Source of the DNA: Lutacidiplasma sp049802875
GTDB lineage: Archaea > Thermoplasmatota > Thermoplasmata > Lutacidiplasmatales > UBA184
NCBI GenBank assembly: GCA_049802875.1
Contig: JBARNH010000021.1
Coordinates: forward strand, 1-29,050
Direction: 5' to 3'
DNA: 29,050 bases
Shown here: piece by piece, positions 1-7,231 of the stretch
Layout: each line of letters begins with the position of its first letter
Numbering within the stretch: position 1 is the first letter of the stretch
The notes under the pieces: generated by a model
Database searches by the model: none
The model's input: the letters and a program-made list of their open reading frames with translations, nothing else
What the model was told of the DNA's origin: nothing
Position numbers and translations under genes: made by a program

Positions 1-456
1 GCCGCGGAGCTCGCCGCGTCCGCCGGCACTCAGCTGACCGTCGCGCTGGGGGCGACTCAGTCGACCGAACTGCTGTTCCGAGACCGGTTCGAAAGGATGG
101 GGGCCCGAGTCGAGGTGGCGACCGACGATGGCTCGGAGGGAACCCGCGGATTCGTGACCGCGGTGGCGGAACGCCTTCTCGCGACCGAACCATTCGATGC
201 GGTCTGGACCTGCGGTCCCGAGGTGATGATGCAGAAGGTAGCCCTCGCGGCGGGCCCCCCGAAGGTGCCGGTGTTCTGCTCGGTCGAGCGGCACATGAAG
301 TGCGCTCTCGGGATGTGCGACGCGTGTGCCCTCGGCCCGCTCCACGTCTGCATCGATGGGCCGGTGTTCCCGGCCGATCGACTGCTCCCGCTCTCGGAAT
401 TCGCGCGATCCCATCGCGACCCCTCGGGCCGGCGCGTCGCTTTTGGCGCGCGATAA
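1..456 (+). CDS. pyrK: Dihydroorotate dehydrogenase electron-transfer subunit, C-terminal part (5' end outside window)
   Basis: The reading frame is open from base 1, so the N-terminal FAD-binding part lies outside the window. The 151 visible residues hold the end of the NAD/FAD-binding ferredoxin-reductase fold (WTCGPEVMM, about residues 71-79 of the fragment). A C-terminal [2Fe-2S] site follows, with Cys101-X4-Cys106-X2-Cys109-X7-Cys117 and then the family signature CIDGPVF. In this family PyrK passes electrons from PyrD's flavin to NAD through FAD and the Fe-S cluster, in pyrimidine synthesis. The short X7 spacing before the last Cys is, from memory, also seen in archaeal homologues. It lies 93 nt upstream of pyrG, another pyrimidine gene. 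That gene has its own TATA-like box, so co-transcription is possible but not required. Identification is firm; pyrD is presumably just upstream (inference). Confidence 0.88.
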   Translation, partial: AAELAASAGTQLTVALGATQSTELLFRDRFERMGARVEVATDDGSEGTRGFVTAVAERLLATEPFDAVWTCGPEVMMQKVALAAGPPKVPVFCSVERHMKCALGMCDACALGPLHVCIDGPVFPADRLLPLSEFARSHRDPSGRRVAFGAR

Positions 457-507
457 GGGACCGCGCGCACCGTCCGGCACGCGCCGGGGGCGACGAACCT
501 CCCACAG

Positions 508-516
508 ACTTTATGG
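508..516 (+). promoter_or_regulatory. TATA-like box A for pyrG
   Basis: ACTTTATGG stands about 38 nt before the pyrG GTG. Transcription starting about 26 nt downstream of the box would give a leader of only about 10 nt. This is a prediction from spacing only. Confidence 0.4.
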
Positions 517-549
517 CAACGGCCCTTTACGACCCCGCGGAGCGCTCGG

Positions 550-2184
550 GTGAAGGTCATCGCGGTGAGCGGAGGGGTGATTTCTGGCCTCGGGAAGGGG
601 ATCACGACCTCTTCCCTCGGTCGACTCCTCAAAGCCCGCGGGATTCCGGTCACGATCGTCAAGATCGACCCGTATCTCAACGTCGATGCCGGTACGATGA
701 ACCCGTACCAGCACGGCGAGGTGTTCGTCCTCGACGACGGCACCGAAGCCGACCTTGACCTCGGTAACTACGAGCGGTTCCTCGGCCAAAGCCTCGTAGG
801 AACGCACAACCTCACCACGGGGAAGATCTATCGCTCGGTGATCGAAAAGGAGCGCCGCGGCGATTATCTCGGCAACACCGTCCAGATCATCCCCCACGTC
901 ACCGGCGAGATCAAGCGGACGATCCGCGAGGTCAGCCAAGCCGCCGGGGCCGAGGTCGTCCTGGTCGAAGTGGGCGGAACGGTCGGCGACATCGAGTCGA
1001 TGCCGTTTTTGGAGGCGCTCCGCGAGCTCTCGTACGAGCTCGGAGAGGGACACATGGCGTTCGTCCATACGACGCTCGTCCCGGTCGTCGGTCCGGTCGG
1101 CGAGGCGAAGACCAAGCCGACCCAGCACTCGGTACGCGAACTGCGCGCGATCGGAATTCGCCCGAACCTCATCATCGCCCGCGGTCCGGCGCCGCTCGCC
1201 CCCGATATCAAGGCCAAGATCTCCCTCTTCTGTGACGTTCCCCCCGAGGCGGTGATCTCGGTGCCGGATCAGTCCGTGATCTACGAGGTGCCGTTGGTCC
1301 TCGAAGCGCAGGGAGTGGGTCAGCTGCTCTCCCGGTGCCTCGGTCTTCCCGACCGGCCGCCGGACCACACGGCGTGGAAGGAGTTCCTGGCCACCTATCG
1401 CCGATGCGAAGGGACGGTCGAGGTCGCGATCGTCGGCAAATACACCGAGCTCCGGGACGCGTATCTCTCCCACACGGAGTCCTTCCACCACGTGCAGGGA
1501 CATCTCGGAAAGGAGGTCCGGCTGCAGTGGTACGATTCGGAGGACATCCCGAGGAACCCGACCCTGCTCGCCCGGCTCGAACGTTCGGACGCGATCCTGG
1601 TCCCCGGGGGATTCGGCGCCCGGGGGATCGAGGGCAAGATCCGGGCGATCGAGATCGCCCGAACGCAAGGGATCCCGTACCTCGGGATCTGCTACGGTTT
1701 CCAGATGGCGGCCGTCGAATTCGCGCGCAACGTCCTCGCCCTCCCGAAGGCCAACACCTCGGAAGTCGATGCGGCAACACCGGACCCCGTGGTCTGCCTG
1801 CTCGAAGAGCAGAAGGGCGTCAACGACCGCGGGGGAACCATGCGCCTGGGGGCGCAGCGCGTGCTCCTGACCGCGGGGTCTCGGATCGCCGAGGTCTACG
1901 GCCGTACCGAGATCTGGGAGCGGCATCGGCATCGCTACGAGATCAACCCGGAGTACTTCGATCGGTTCCGGAACCGCGGACTGGCGATCACGGGCATGAG
2001 CGTGGACGGTCGCGTCGAGGTGATCGAGGTGTCGGCCCATCCGTTCTTCCTCGGGGTACAGTATCACCCCGAGTTTCTCTCCCGGCCCGAATCTCCCCAT
2101 CCACTCTTCTTGGGCCTCGTCCGGGCGGCCCTCGCCCGCAAGGAGGTCGCGACCGCTGTCGCCGCCCCGCCGGCTCTCGCGTGA
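550..2184 (+). CDS. pyrG: CTP synthase
   Basis: The protein has 544 residues, the normal length for CTP synthase, which makes CTP from UTP, ATP and glutamine. The N-terminal synthetase domain opens with the P-loop-like VSGGVISGLGKG (residues 6-17) and carries GGTVGDIES, the nucleotide and Mg site. The C-terminal class I glutaminase domain has the oxyanion strand PGGFGARG, the nucleophile Cys381 in GICYGFQ (most homologues have GICLG), and the catalytic His506-Pro-Glu508 in QYHPEF. The GTG at 550 starts directly on the conserved MKVIAVSGG and no upstream start fits better. The 3' end overlaps the probable start of aspS by 29 nt, so the two are probably co-transcribed. The sequence AAGGAGGT inside pyrG (2140-2147) appears to serve as the aspS ribosome-binding site. 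Confidence 0.97.
   Translation: MKVIAVSGGVISGLGKGITTSSLGRLLKARGIPVTIVKIDPYLNVDAGTMNPYQHGEVFVLDDGTEADLDLGNYERFLGQSLVGTHNLTTGKIYRSVIEKERRGDYLGNTVQIIPHVTGEIKRTIREVSQAAGAEVVLVEVGGTVGDIESMPFLEALRELSYELGEGHMAFVHTTLVPVVGPVGEAKTKPTQHSVRELRAIGIRPNLIIARGPAPLAPDIKAKISLFCDVPPEAVISVPDQSVIYEVPLVLEAQGVGQLLSRCLGLPDRPPDHTAWKEFLATYRRCEGTVEVAIVGKYTELRDAYLSHTESFHHVQGHLGKEVRLQWYDSEDIPRNPTLLARLERSDAILVPGGFGARGIEGKIRAIEIARTQGIPYLGICYGFQMAAVEFARNVLALPKANTSEVDAATPDPVVCLLEEQKGVNDRGGTMRLGAQRVLLTAGSRIAEVYGRTEIWERHRHRYEINPEYFDRFRNRGLAITGMSVDGRVEVIEVSAHPFFLGVQYHPEFLSRPESPHPLFLGLVRAALARKEVATAVAAPPALA
2140..2147 (+). promoter_or_regulatory. Shine-Dalgarno sequence supporting a CTG start for aspS
   Basis: AAGGAGGT lies inside the pyrG coding sequence, 8 nt before an in-frame CTG at 2156. 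No ATG, GTG or TTG occurs in this frame between the stop at 1997-1999 and the TTG at 2228, so this site decides the aspS start. Confidence 0.6.
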
Positions 2185-3466
2185 GCTCCGGGAGCTGGAC
2201 GGAGTCTCCGTCCGGATCGCGGGCCACTTGGAGGACTACCGTGCGCTCGGGGGGGTCGCCTTCGCCCTTGTCCGGGACGTCGCCGGCACGACGCAGGTCA
2301 CGTTGAAGAAGGGCACCGCGGACCCCGACCTCTTTCAACTCCTCACCGAACTCCCGCGCGAATCCGTCATCGAGGTCGAGGGGACCGCCCGCCGATCCGA
2401 GAAGTCCCATCGCGGAGTGGAGCTGTTCCCGACCGCGATCCGAGTGTTCACCCGGGCCGAGGTTCCGCTCCCGCTCGGCGTCGTCGACAAGGTGGGCGCC
2501 GAACTCGATACACGTCTCAACCACCGCGTGCTCGACCTGCGCAAGCCCGCGGTCCGTGGCGTGTTCGAGCTCCGCGCCGCGATCCTCGAGGGATTCCGCC
2601 GAGCGTTCACGGAACGTGGATTCCTCGAGGTGGAGACCCCCAAGCTCCTGCGGCAGGGGGCCGAAGGCGGAGCGACGCTCTTCCGGGTGGACTACTTCGA
2701 CCGGCCGGCCTACCTCGCCCAGAGCCCGCAGCTCTACAAGCAGATGCTCATCGGCGCCGGCTTCGAGCGGGTCTTCGAGATCGGGCCCGCGTTTCGAGCG
2801 GAGCCGTCCGACACGGTGCGCCACATGACGGAATTCACCAGTCTCGATGCCGAGATGGGGTACATCGAGGGCGCGGAGGAGCTTCGAACGACGCTCGAGA
2901 GCGTGGTCGCCGAGACCCTCCGCTTCGCCCGCGAGCGACTCGGGGCGCATTCGAACCCGCTCGCGGACGGGCTCCCGGAGGCGACCCTTCCGTTCCCTCG
3001 GATCCCCTTCGCAACCTGCGAAGAGTGGTTGGGCCGACCCGCCGCCGAGCAGGACCTCGGGACCGAGGACGAGAAGATCATCGGCGCGCGGGTAGGGCAG
3101 GAACTGGGCGCACCCTTCTACTTCATCACCGATTTTCCGACCGCGGTCAAGGCCCAGACATTCTACGCGTGGCGGAACGACGAGAACCCCAAGCTCACCG
3201 GCTACTTCGACCTCGACTATCGGGGGCTCGAGATCGCGAGCGGAGGGCCGCGGGAGCACCGCCTGGACCGGTTGAAGGAGAACCTTGCCACCGCCGGCTT
3301 CGATGCGTCGAACTTCGAGGGTTATCTCGAGGCGTTCCGGTACGGGATGCCCCCCCATGGGGGCTGGGGATTCGGGATCGACCGTCTGATCTGGTCGCTC
3401 GCAGGGCTCTCCAATATACGCGAGGCGCGTCTGTTCCCTCGCGACCGATACCGGCTCGAGCCCTGA
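2156..3466 (+). CDS. aspS: Aspartyl-tRNA synthetase, archaeal type, probable CTG start
   Basis: Class IIb synthetase that charges tRNA with aspartate. From the CTG at 2156 the protein has 436 residues, matching archaeal AspRS (about 430-440). The N-terminal OB fold (about 1-110) binds the anticodon. Its first strand, GVSVRIAG (residues 16-23), lies upstream of the first conventional start, TTG 2228, which would cut into the fold. The catalytic domain has LAQSPQLYKQ, class II motif 2 (FRAEPSDTVRH), the EISSGG-like block IASGGPREHR, and motif 3 (GGWGFGIDRL). The C-terminus is the usual FPRDRYRLEP. The gene overlaps pyrG by 29 nt and ends just before mcm. Whether it is discriminating or also charges tRNA-Asn cannot be settled here: the position equivalent to the Thermococcus tryptophan that I recall as diagnostic looks like Glu. 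Function is very secure; the CTG start is an inference from homology plus the ideal Shine-Dalgarno. Confidence 0.9.
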   Translation: MSPPRRLSRELRELDGVSVRIAGHLEDYRALGGVAFALVRDVAGTTQVTLKKGTADPDLFQLLTELPRESVIEVEGTARRSEKSHRGVELFPTAIRVFTRAEVPLPLGVVDKVGAELDTRLNHRVLDLRKPAVRGVFELRAAILEGFRRAFTERGFLEVETPKLLRQGAEGGATLFRVDYFDRPAYLAQSPQLYKQMLIGAGFERVFEIGPAFRAEPSDTVRHMTEFTSLDAEMGYIEGAEELRTTLESVVAETLRFARERLGAHSNPLADGLPEATLPFPRIPFATCEEWLGRPAAEQDLGTEDEKIIGARVGQELGAPFYFITDFPTAVKAQTFYAWRNDENPKLTGYFDLDYRGLEIASGGPREHRLDRLKENLATAGFDASNFEGYLEAFRYGMPPHGGWGFGIDRLIWSLAGLSNIREARLFPRDRYRLEP

Positions 3467-3479
3467 GTAGGAGGTAGTG

Positions 3480-5600
3480 ATGGCCGCCGTCAAAAGAACC
3501 CTGCCCGCGCCCCTCGAGCTCCAAGGGCATTGGGCCTCGGTCCTCGAGGAAGCCGGTCGACGACCGGAGATCCTAGCGCTCAGCGACCGGTACCCCGAAG
3601 AACGCTCGCTCACCGTCCCGTTCTCGGAGATCGACCGAGCGGACACGTCGCTCGCCGACGTGCTCCTCGAGCGTCCCGAAGAGGTCCTCGGCGCGGGCCA
3701 ACGCGCCATGCGCGAACTCCTGCCCGTCGCCGAAGCGGAGGCCGACGGGCTCCGGATGCGAGTGATTGGGCTGCCCTCGACGTCCCATCGATTGATCCGC
3801 GAGATCCGAGAGAGCGACCTCAATCAGTTCCTCGCGCTCGAAGGGATCGTTCGGCGAGTGACCGAGGTCCGGCCGCAGATCCGCGACGCGGTGTTCCAGT
3901 GCGTCGCCTGCCAAACGGAGATCCACGAGCTCCAGGACGAGGCGTCGATGGTGTTCCGCGAGCCGCTCGAATGCCCGGAACCTCCCGCGGGCTGCGGAAA
4001 ACCCCAGGGGCGGACCCGGTTCCGCCTCCTGCCCGAGAAGTCGTCGTACGTCGACGCCCAACGGATCGAGATCCAAGAGAATCCCGAGATCCTGAAGCAC
4101 GGGGCCCATCCCCAGGGACTCGCGGTGATGCTGACCGAGGACCTCGCGGGCCACGTGCTGCCGGGGAACCGAGTCGTCGTGAACGGCGTGCTGAAGAGCT
4201 TCCAACGCGCGAGCTCCGCGCGCGGAGGCGTCGTCCGCAACACGACGTTCGACCTGCTGGTCCTCGGGAACTCGGTCGAGGCGAAACAGCAGGACTACGC
4301 CGAGATCGAGATCACGCCCGAAGAGGAGCGACTGTTCCTCGGGTTCCAGGGGGACCCGACGGTCGTCGACAAGATCGTGATGTCCCTTGCCCCGACGATC
4401 AAGGGGATGGAGGAAGAGAAGGAGGCGATCGCCCTCCAACTGTTCGGTGGCGTCGAAAAACGGCACCCCGACGGCGTCCGAGTCCGCGGAGACATCCACG
4501 CGCTGATCGTAGGCGATCCGGGCACCGCCAAGAGCCAGCTGTTGCGGTACGTGGCCGAGGTCGCGCCGCGGGGTATCTACACGAGCGGCAAGGGCGCGAC
4601 GGCCGCCGGGCTGACCGCGGCCGCGGTCAAGGACGACTTCGCGGGCGGGCGGTGGGTGCTGGAGGCGGGGATGCTCGTGCTCGCGGACGGCGGCATGGCC
4701 GTCATCGATGAACTCGACAAGATGAGTCCGGACGATCGCTCGGCGATGCACGAGGCGCTCGAGCAGCAGACCGTGTCGATTGCCAAAGCGGGGATCACCT
4801 CGACCTTGAACGCTCGCTGCCCGGTACTCGCTGCGGCCAACCCGAAGTGGGGCCGGTTCACCAACGATCGCACGATCGCGGAGCAGATCGACCTCCCCCC
4901 CACGCTGTTGTCGCGGTTCGACGTGATCTTCTCGATCAAGGACCACCCCAATCAGGAGCGAGATCGACGCCTCGCCGACGGAATTCTCGCGTCCCACCGG
5001 GAAGGGGAGTCCCGGGTCTACGCTCCGAACGAACGTACGAGCGCGAGCGGAGCTCCGTTCCCGCCGGAGCTGCTCAAGAAGTACATCGCCTACGCGAAAC
5101 GCACCGTCCGTCCGATCCTCTCCGACGCGGCGCTCGCGGCGCTCTCCGACTACTACGTCAAGGTCCGGGCACAGGGGGAGGAGCCGGACTCCCCGGTTCC
5201 GATCACCGCCCGACAGCTCGAGGCGCTCATCCGGCTCAGCGAAGCGGCGGCCAAGGCTCGCCTGTCGGTGGAGGTCGGGGTGGAGGACGCACGACGAGCG
5301 ATCCAGATCATGCAGAACTTCCTCAAGCGGGTCGCGATGACCGAGGGCGGGAAGCTCGATGTCGACCTGGTCCAATCCGGCGTGAGCCACAGTCAACGCG
5401 AACGGCTCGACATCGTGATGCGGGTCATGCGCGATCTCCAGGACCGCCCCGAGGCGACGTTCTCTGTCGAAGAGTACCTCGAAGCCGCCGGGCGGGCCGG
5501 CGTTCCGGCGAACCGGGCGGAGGCGCTCCTGCAGACCCTCCGCAATCAGGGGGAGATCATCGAGTCCCGGCCCAACCGACTCCAACTCGTGCGGTTCTAG
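3480..5600 (+). CDS. mcm: Replicative DNA helicase MCM
   Basis: The single archaeal MCM is a homohexameric 3'-5' helicase that unwinds DNA ahead of the replisome. The protein has 706 residues from ATG 3480. A GTG at 3477 is in frame but lies only 1 nt after the GGAGGT at 3470-3475, whereas ATG 3480 has 4 nt. The N-terminal domain has an OB fold with a four-Cys zinc site (Cys141, Cys144, Cys165, Cys172). The AAA+ core shows Walker A GDPGTAKS (345-352), Walker B VIDELDK (408-414), sensor 1 AANPKWG and the arginine-finger block LLSRFDVIF. A winged-helix domain follows the core to the C-terminus (about 620-706). No intein interrupts the Walker A region, a common site for them. It lies 13 nt after aspS and probably shares its transcript. 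Confidence 0.97.
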   Translation: MAAVKRTLPAPLELQGHWASVLEEAGRRPEILALSDRYPEERSLTVPFSEIDRADTSLADVLLERPEEVLGAGQRAMRELLPVAEAEADGLRMRVIGLPSTSHRLIREIRESDLNQFLALEGIVRRVTEVRPQIRDAVFQCVACQTEIHELQDEASMVFREPLECPEPPAGCGKPQGRTRFRLLPEKSSYVDAQRIEIQENPEILKHGAHPQGLAVMLTEDLAGHVLPGNRVVVNGVLKSFQRASSARGGVVRNTTFDLLVLGNSVEAKQQDYAEIEITPEEERLFLGFQGDPTVVDKIVMSLAPTIKGMEEEKEAIALQLFGGVEKRHPDGVRVRGDIHALIVGDPGTAKSQLLRYVAEVAPRGIYTSGKGATAAGLTAAAVKDDFAGGRWVLEAGMLVLADGGMAVIDELDKMSPDDRSAMHEALEQQTVSIAKAGITSTLNARCPVLAAANPKWGRFTNDRTIAEQIDLPPTLLSRFDVIFSIKDHPNQERDRRLADGILASHREGESRVYAPNERTSASGAPFPPELLKKYIAYAKRTVRPILSDAALAALSDYYVKVRAQGEEPDSPVPITARQLEALIRLSEAAAKARLSVEVGVEDARRAIQIMQNFLKRVAMTEGGKLDVDLVQSGVSHSQRERLDIVMRVMRDLQDRPEATFSVEEYLEAAGRAGVPANRAEALLQTLRNQGEIIESRPNRLQLVRF

Positions 5601-5639
5601 GGAGCGGCGCGCGCACCGGGCCGTGCCCAGGGCGGCCGA

Positions 5640-5645
5640 TTTATC
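5640..5645 (+). promoter_or_regulatory. TATA box of the DUF424 gene
   Basis: TTTATC is centred 34 nt before the ATG at 5677, which predicts a leader of about 8 nt. It is the only A/T-rich patch in the mcm-DUF424 gap. Confidence 0.45.
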
Positions 5646-5676
5646 CTAGCGGCGGAGTTCTCCCGCGGGGGCGGGC

Positions 5677-5997
5677 ATGAGCGAGGACTCCGGGGTGGTG
5701 ATGCGGGTCCACCGGGTACGGGCCGAGTTCGTCGTCGCCGCCTGTGACGCCGAGCTGATCGGTCGGGATCTGCCCGTCGGGGACCGGGGGAGAACGGTTC
5801 GGGTCTCGGGGCAATTCTATGGCGAGCGGACGGTCTCGCGGGAGGAGCTGCTCTGGGCGCTGCAGCGGGCCACGATCGCGAACCTCCTCGGGGAGCGCGT
5901 GCTACGCCTCGCCCAGGAAGGGGGGTTCGTCGGCCCCGGGGGAACGGGGCTTCTCGGCGGCGTACCGCACGCCGAGATCTTCGCGATGCGGGGATAG
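5677..5997 (+). CDS. DUF424 family protein
   Basis: A 106-residue soluble protein of the archaeal DUF424 family, function unknown. Features I recognise as typical of the family are the opening strand pair ending in VVAACDAELIGRDL, the SGQFYGE block, the helix LLWALQRATIANLLGERV (residues 59-76) and the closing PHAEIFAMRG. There is no signal peptide or membrane segment. It has its own TATA box and is followed 14 nt later by the NMD3-family gene, so the two probably form a short operon. In other archaea DUF424 genes also tend to sit beside translation genes (recollection), which hints at an RNA or ribosome role without proving one. Confidence 0.82.
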   Translation: MSEDSGVVMRVHRVRAEFVVAACDAELIGRDLPVGDRGRTVRVSGQFYGERTVSREELLWALQRATIANLLGERVLRLAQEGGFVGPGGTGLLGGVPHAEIFAMRG

Positions 5998-6011
5998 GGG
6001 ACTGCCCGAGG

Positions 6012-6788
6012 ATGTCGGAAGAATTCTGTGTGGTCTGCGGGGCCACGGGGCGGCCGCTCACGGAAGGCGTCTGCGCCGAGTGCGCCGCCGCTCGGACCAC
6101 CCTCCTCTCGGTACCGGAGCGTGGGGTCGTGGTGATCTGCCCGCACTGCGGCGCCCGCAAGGCCGGCGCCCAATGGGAGCGGGTCGGCTCGAGCCCCCTA
6201 CTGACCGCCGAGGACCTCGCCCCGTTCCTGCGGATCCACCCGGAGGTCGGCCTACGACGCATCCACTGGGAGGAGGTCTCAGCGACCGCGACGATCCGAG
6301 AGCTGGTCGGGTCCGCCGACGTGACCTTCCGGGGCACCGAACGGGAGGCCCGGGTCGAACTCTCGGTCCGAACGGAGCACCAGACCTGCCCCGACTGCAG
6401 CCGCAAGAGCGGCCGGTACTACACCGCGGTCCTCCAGCTCCGGGGAGGCCTCGAGCGGACGAATGAGAAAGCCGCCGCGCTCCACGCCCGGCTCGACAGC
6501 ACCTGGACCCAACTCCTCGCCGAATGTCGCCCGGACTGGCGGAAGGCGATGTCCTGGCGGGAAGAGCTCCCCGAGGGGTATGACGTGTTCTTCACCCAGA
6601 CCCTCGCCGCCCGCTCGGTCGCCCGGGTGGCGAAGCAGAAGTTCCGGGCCACGATCAAGGAATCCGCGACGCTCTTCGGCCGAAAGAGCGGCCAGGACAT
6701 CTACCGAGTCACGTTCTGCGTCCGTTTCCCTCGTTCCGTTGCCGACCCACCGTCGAACCGCGCTCCTCGAGAAGAACTGGAGCAATAG
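6012..6788 (+). CDS. nmd3: NMD3-family ribosome-associated zinc protein
   Basis: A 258-residue protein of the archaeal NMD3 family. Eukaryotic NMD3 is the 60S export adaptor; archaea keep the zinc-binding and ribosome-facing core, whose exact job is not settled. The sequence shows paired CxxC knuckles at Cys6/Cys9 and Cys21/Cys24, a second pair at Cys43/Cys46, and a central CPDC (Cys126/Cys129) followed by RYYTAVLQLRG, a hallmark block of the family. The region GYDVFFTQTLAARSVARV with FGRKSGQDIYRVTF is the conserved C-terminal core. There is no nuclear-export-like tail; the end is a short basic and acidic extension. It follows the DUF424 gene by 14 nt. Confidence 0.88.
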   Translation: MSEEFCVVCGATGRPLTEGVCAECAAARTTLLSVPERGVVVICPHCGARKAGAQWERVGSSPLLTAEDLAPFLRIHPEVGLRRIHWEEVSATATIRELVGSADVTFRGTEREARVELSVRTEHQTCPDCSRKSGRYYTAVLQLRGGLERTNEKAAALHARLDSTWTQLLAECRPDWRKAMSWREELPEGYDVFFTQTLAARSVARVAKQKFRATIKESATLFGRKSGQDIYRVTFCVRFPRSVADPPSNRAPREELEQ

Positions 6789-6837
6789 TCTTAAGAAGCG
6801 ACCCCCCCTCTTTGCCCTCGAGAGCGGGTCACGTCTC

Positions 6838-7215
6838 ATGTCGAAGAGTGGAATTCTCCGGCGCCATCACGGGTCCGACACACTGGAAGAAGGCACGTTC
6901 CTGGATTTGGGGGCGATGTCGTTCGAAGAGGAAGCCGGTGCGTTGGCGGGAGCCCACGGCACCGTGCGAATGGCCGAAATCCTCCGATTCGAGGACCTCC
7001 ACCAGGTCTCGAAGCTTGCCTACCAAGGCGATATCGTCCTCCTTGACTACACTTCGATCGCGAACGACCAGATCGCCGTGAAGCGGATGAGCATCGACCT
7101 CAAGAACGTCGCGAAAGACACCGGCGGCGACGTGGCAGGGATCGCGAAGAACCTGCTCGCGATCACCCCCGCGGGCATCCGGATCGACCGGCAAAAGATC
7201 CGACCGTCCTTCTGA
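6838..7215 (+). CDS. sepF: Archaeal SepF, FtsZ membrane anchor
   Basis: A 125-residue SepF-like protein. In archaea that divide with FtsZ, SepF tethers FtsZ to the membrane at mid-cell. An N-terminal segment (1-11, MSKSGILRRHH) could be the membrane-binding amphipathic helix. An acidic linker follows (17-33). The SepF core (about 42-125) contains VRMAEILRFEDL, GDIVLLDY (64-71), KNVAKDTGGDVAGI and the closing ITPAGIRIDRQKIR. The frame stays open upstream, but ATG 6838 gives the family's normal length and start. A TATA-like TCTTAAGA (6788-6795), overlapping the nmd3 stop, may drive it. No ftsZ lies in the window. A CdpB-like PRC-barrel protein at 13789-14031 may be a partner. Confidence 0.88.
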   Translation: MSKSGILRRHHGSDTLEEGTFLDLGAMSFEEEAGALAGAHGTVRMAEILRFEDLHQVSKLAYQGDIVLLDYTSIANDQIAVKRMSIDLKNVAKDTGGDVAGIAKNLLAITPAGIRIDRQKIRPSF

Positions 7216-7231
7216 GGCCGGCGAGCGGCCG

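Noticed and set aside
511..2100. 529-codon open frame on the reverse strand opposite pyrG
   Set aside because: It exactly shadows pyrG, has an Arg/Asp/Gly/Leu-rich composition with no recognisable motif, and arises from the GC bias of the codon positions.
2228..2230. TTG as the start of aspS
   Set aside because: It would remove the first OB-fold strand and has no ribosome-binding sequence at proper distance; CTG 2156 fits better, though it remains unproven.
3573..5585. 670-codon reverse open frame opposite mcm
   Set aside because: It is fully antisense to MCM and its sequence mirrors the codon structure of that gene, with no independent motifs.
3480..5600. Intein in MCM, Cdc48 or MutS
   Set aside because: The Walker A regions of all three are continuous and the proteins are of normal length.
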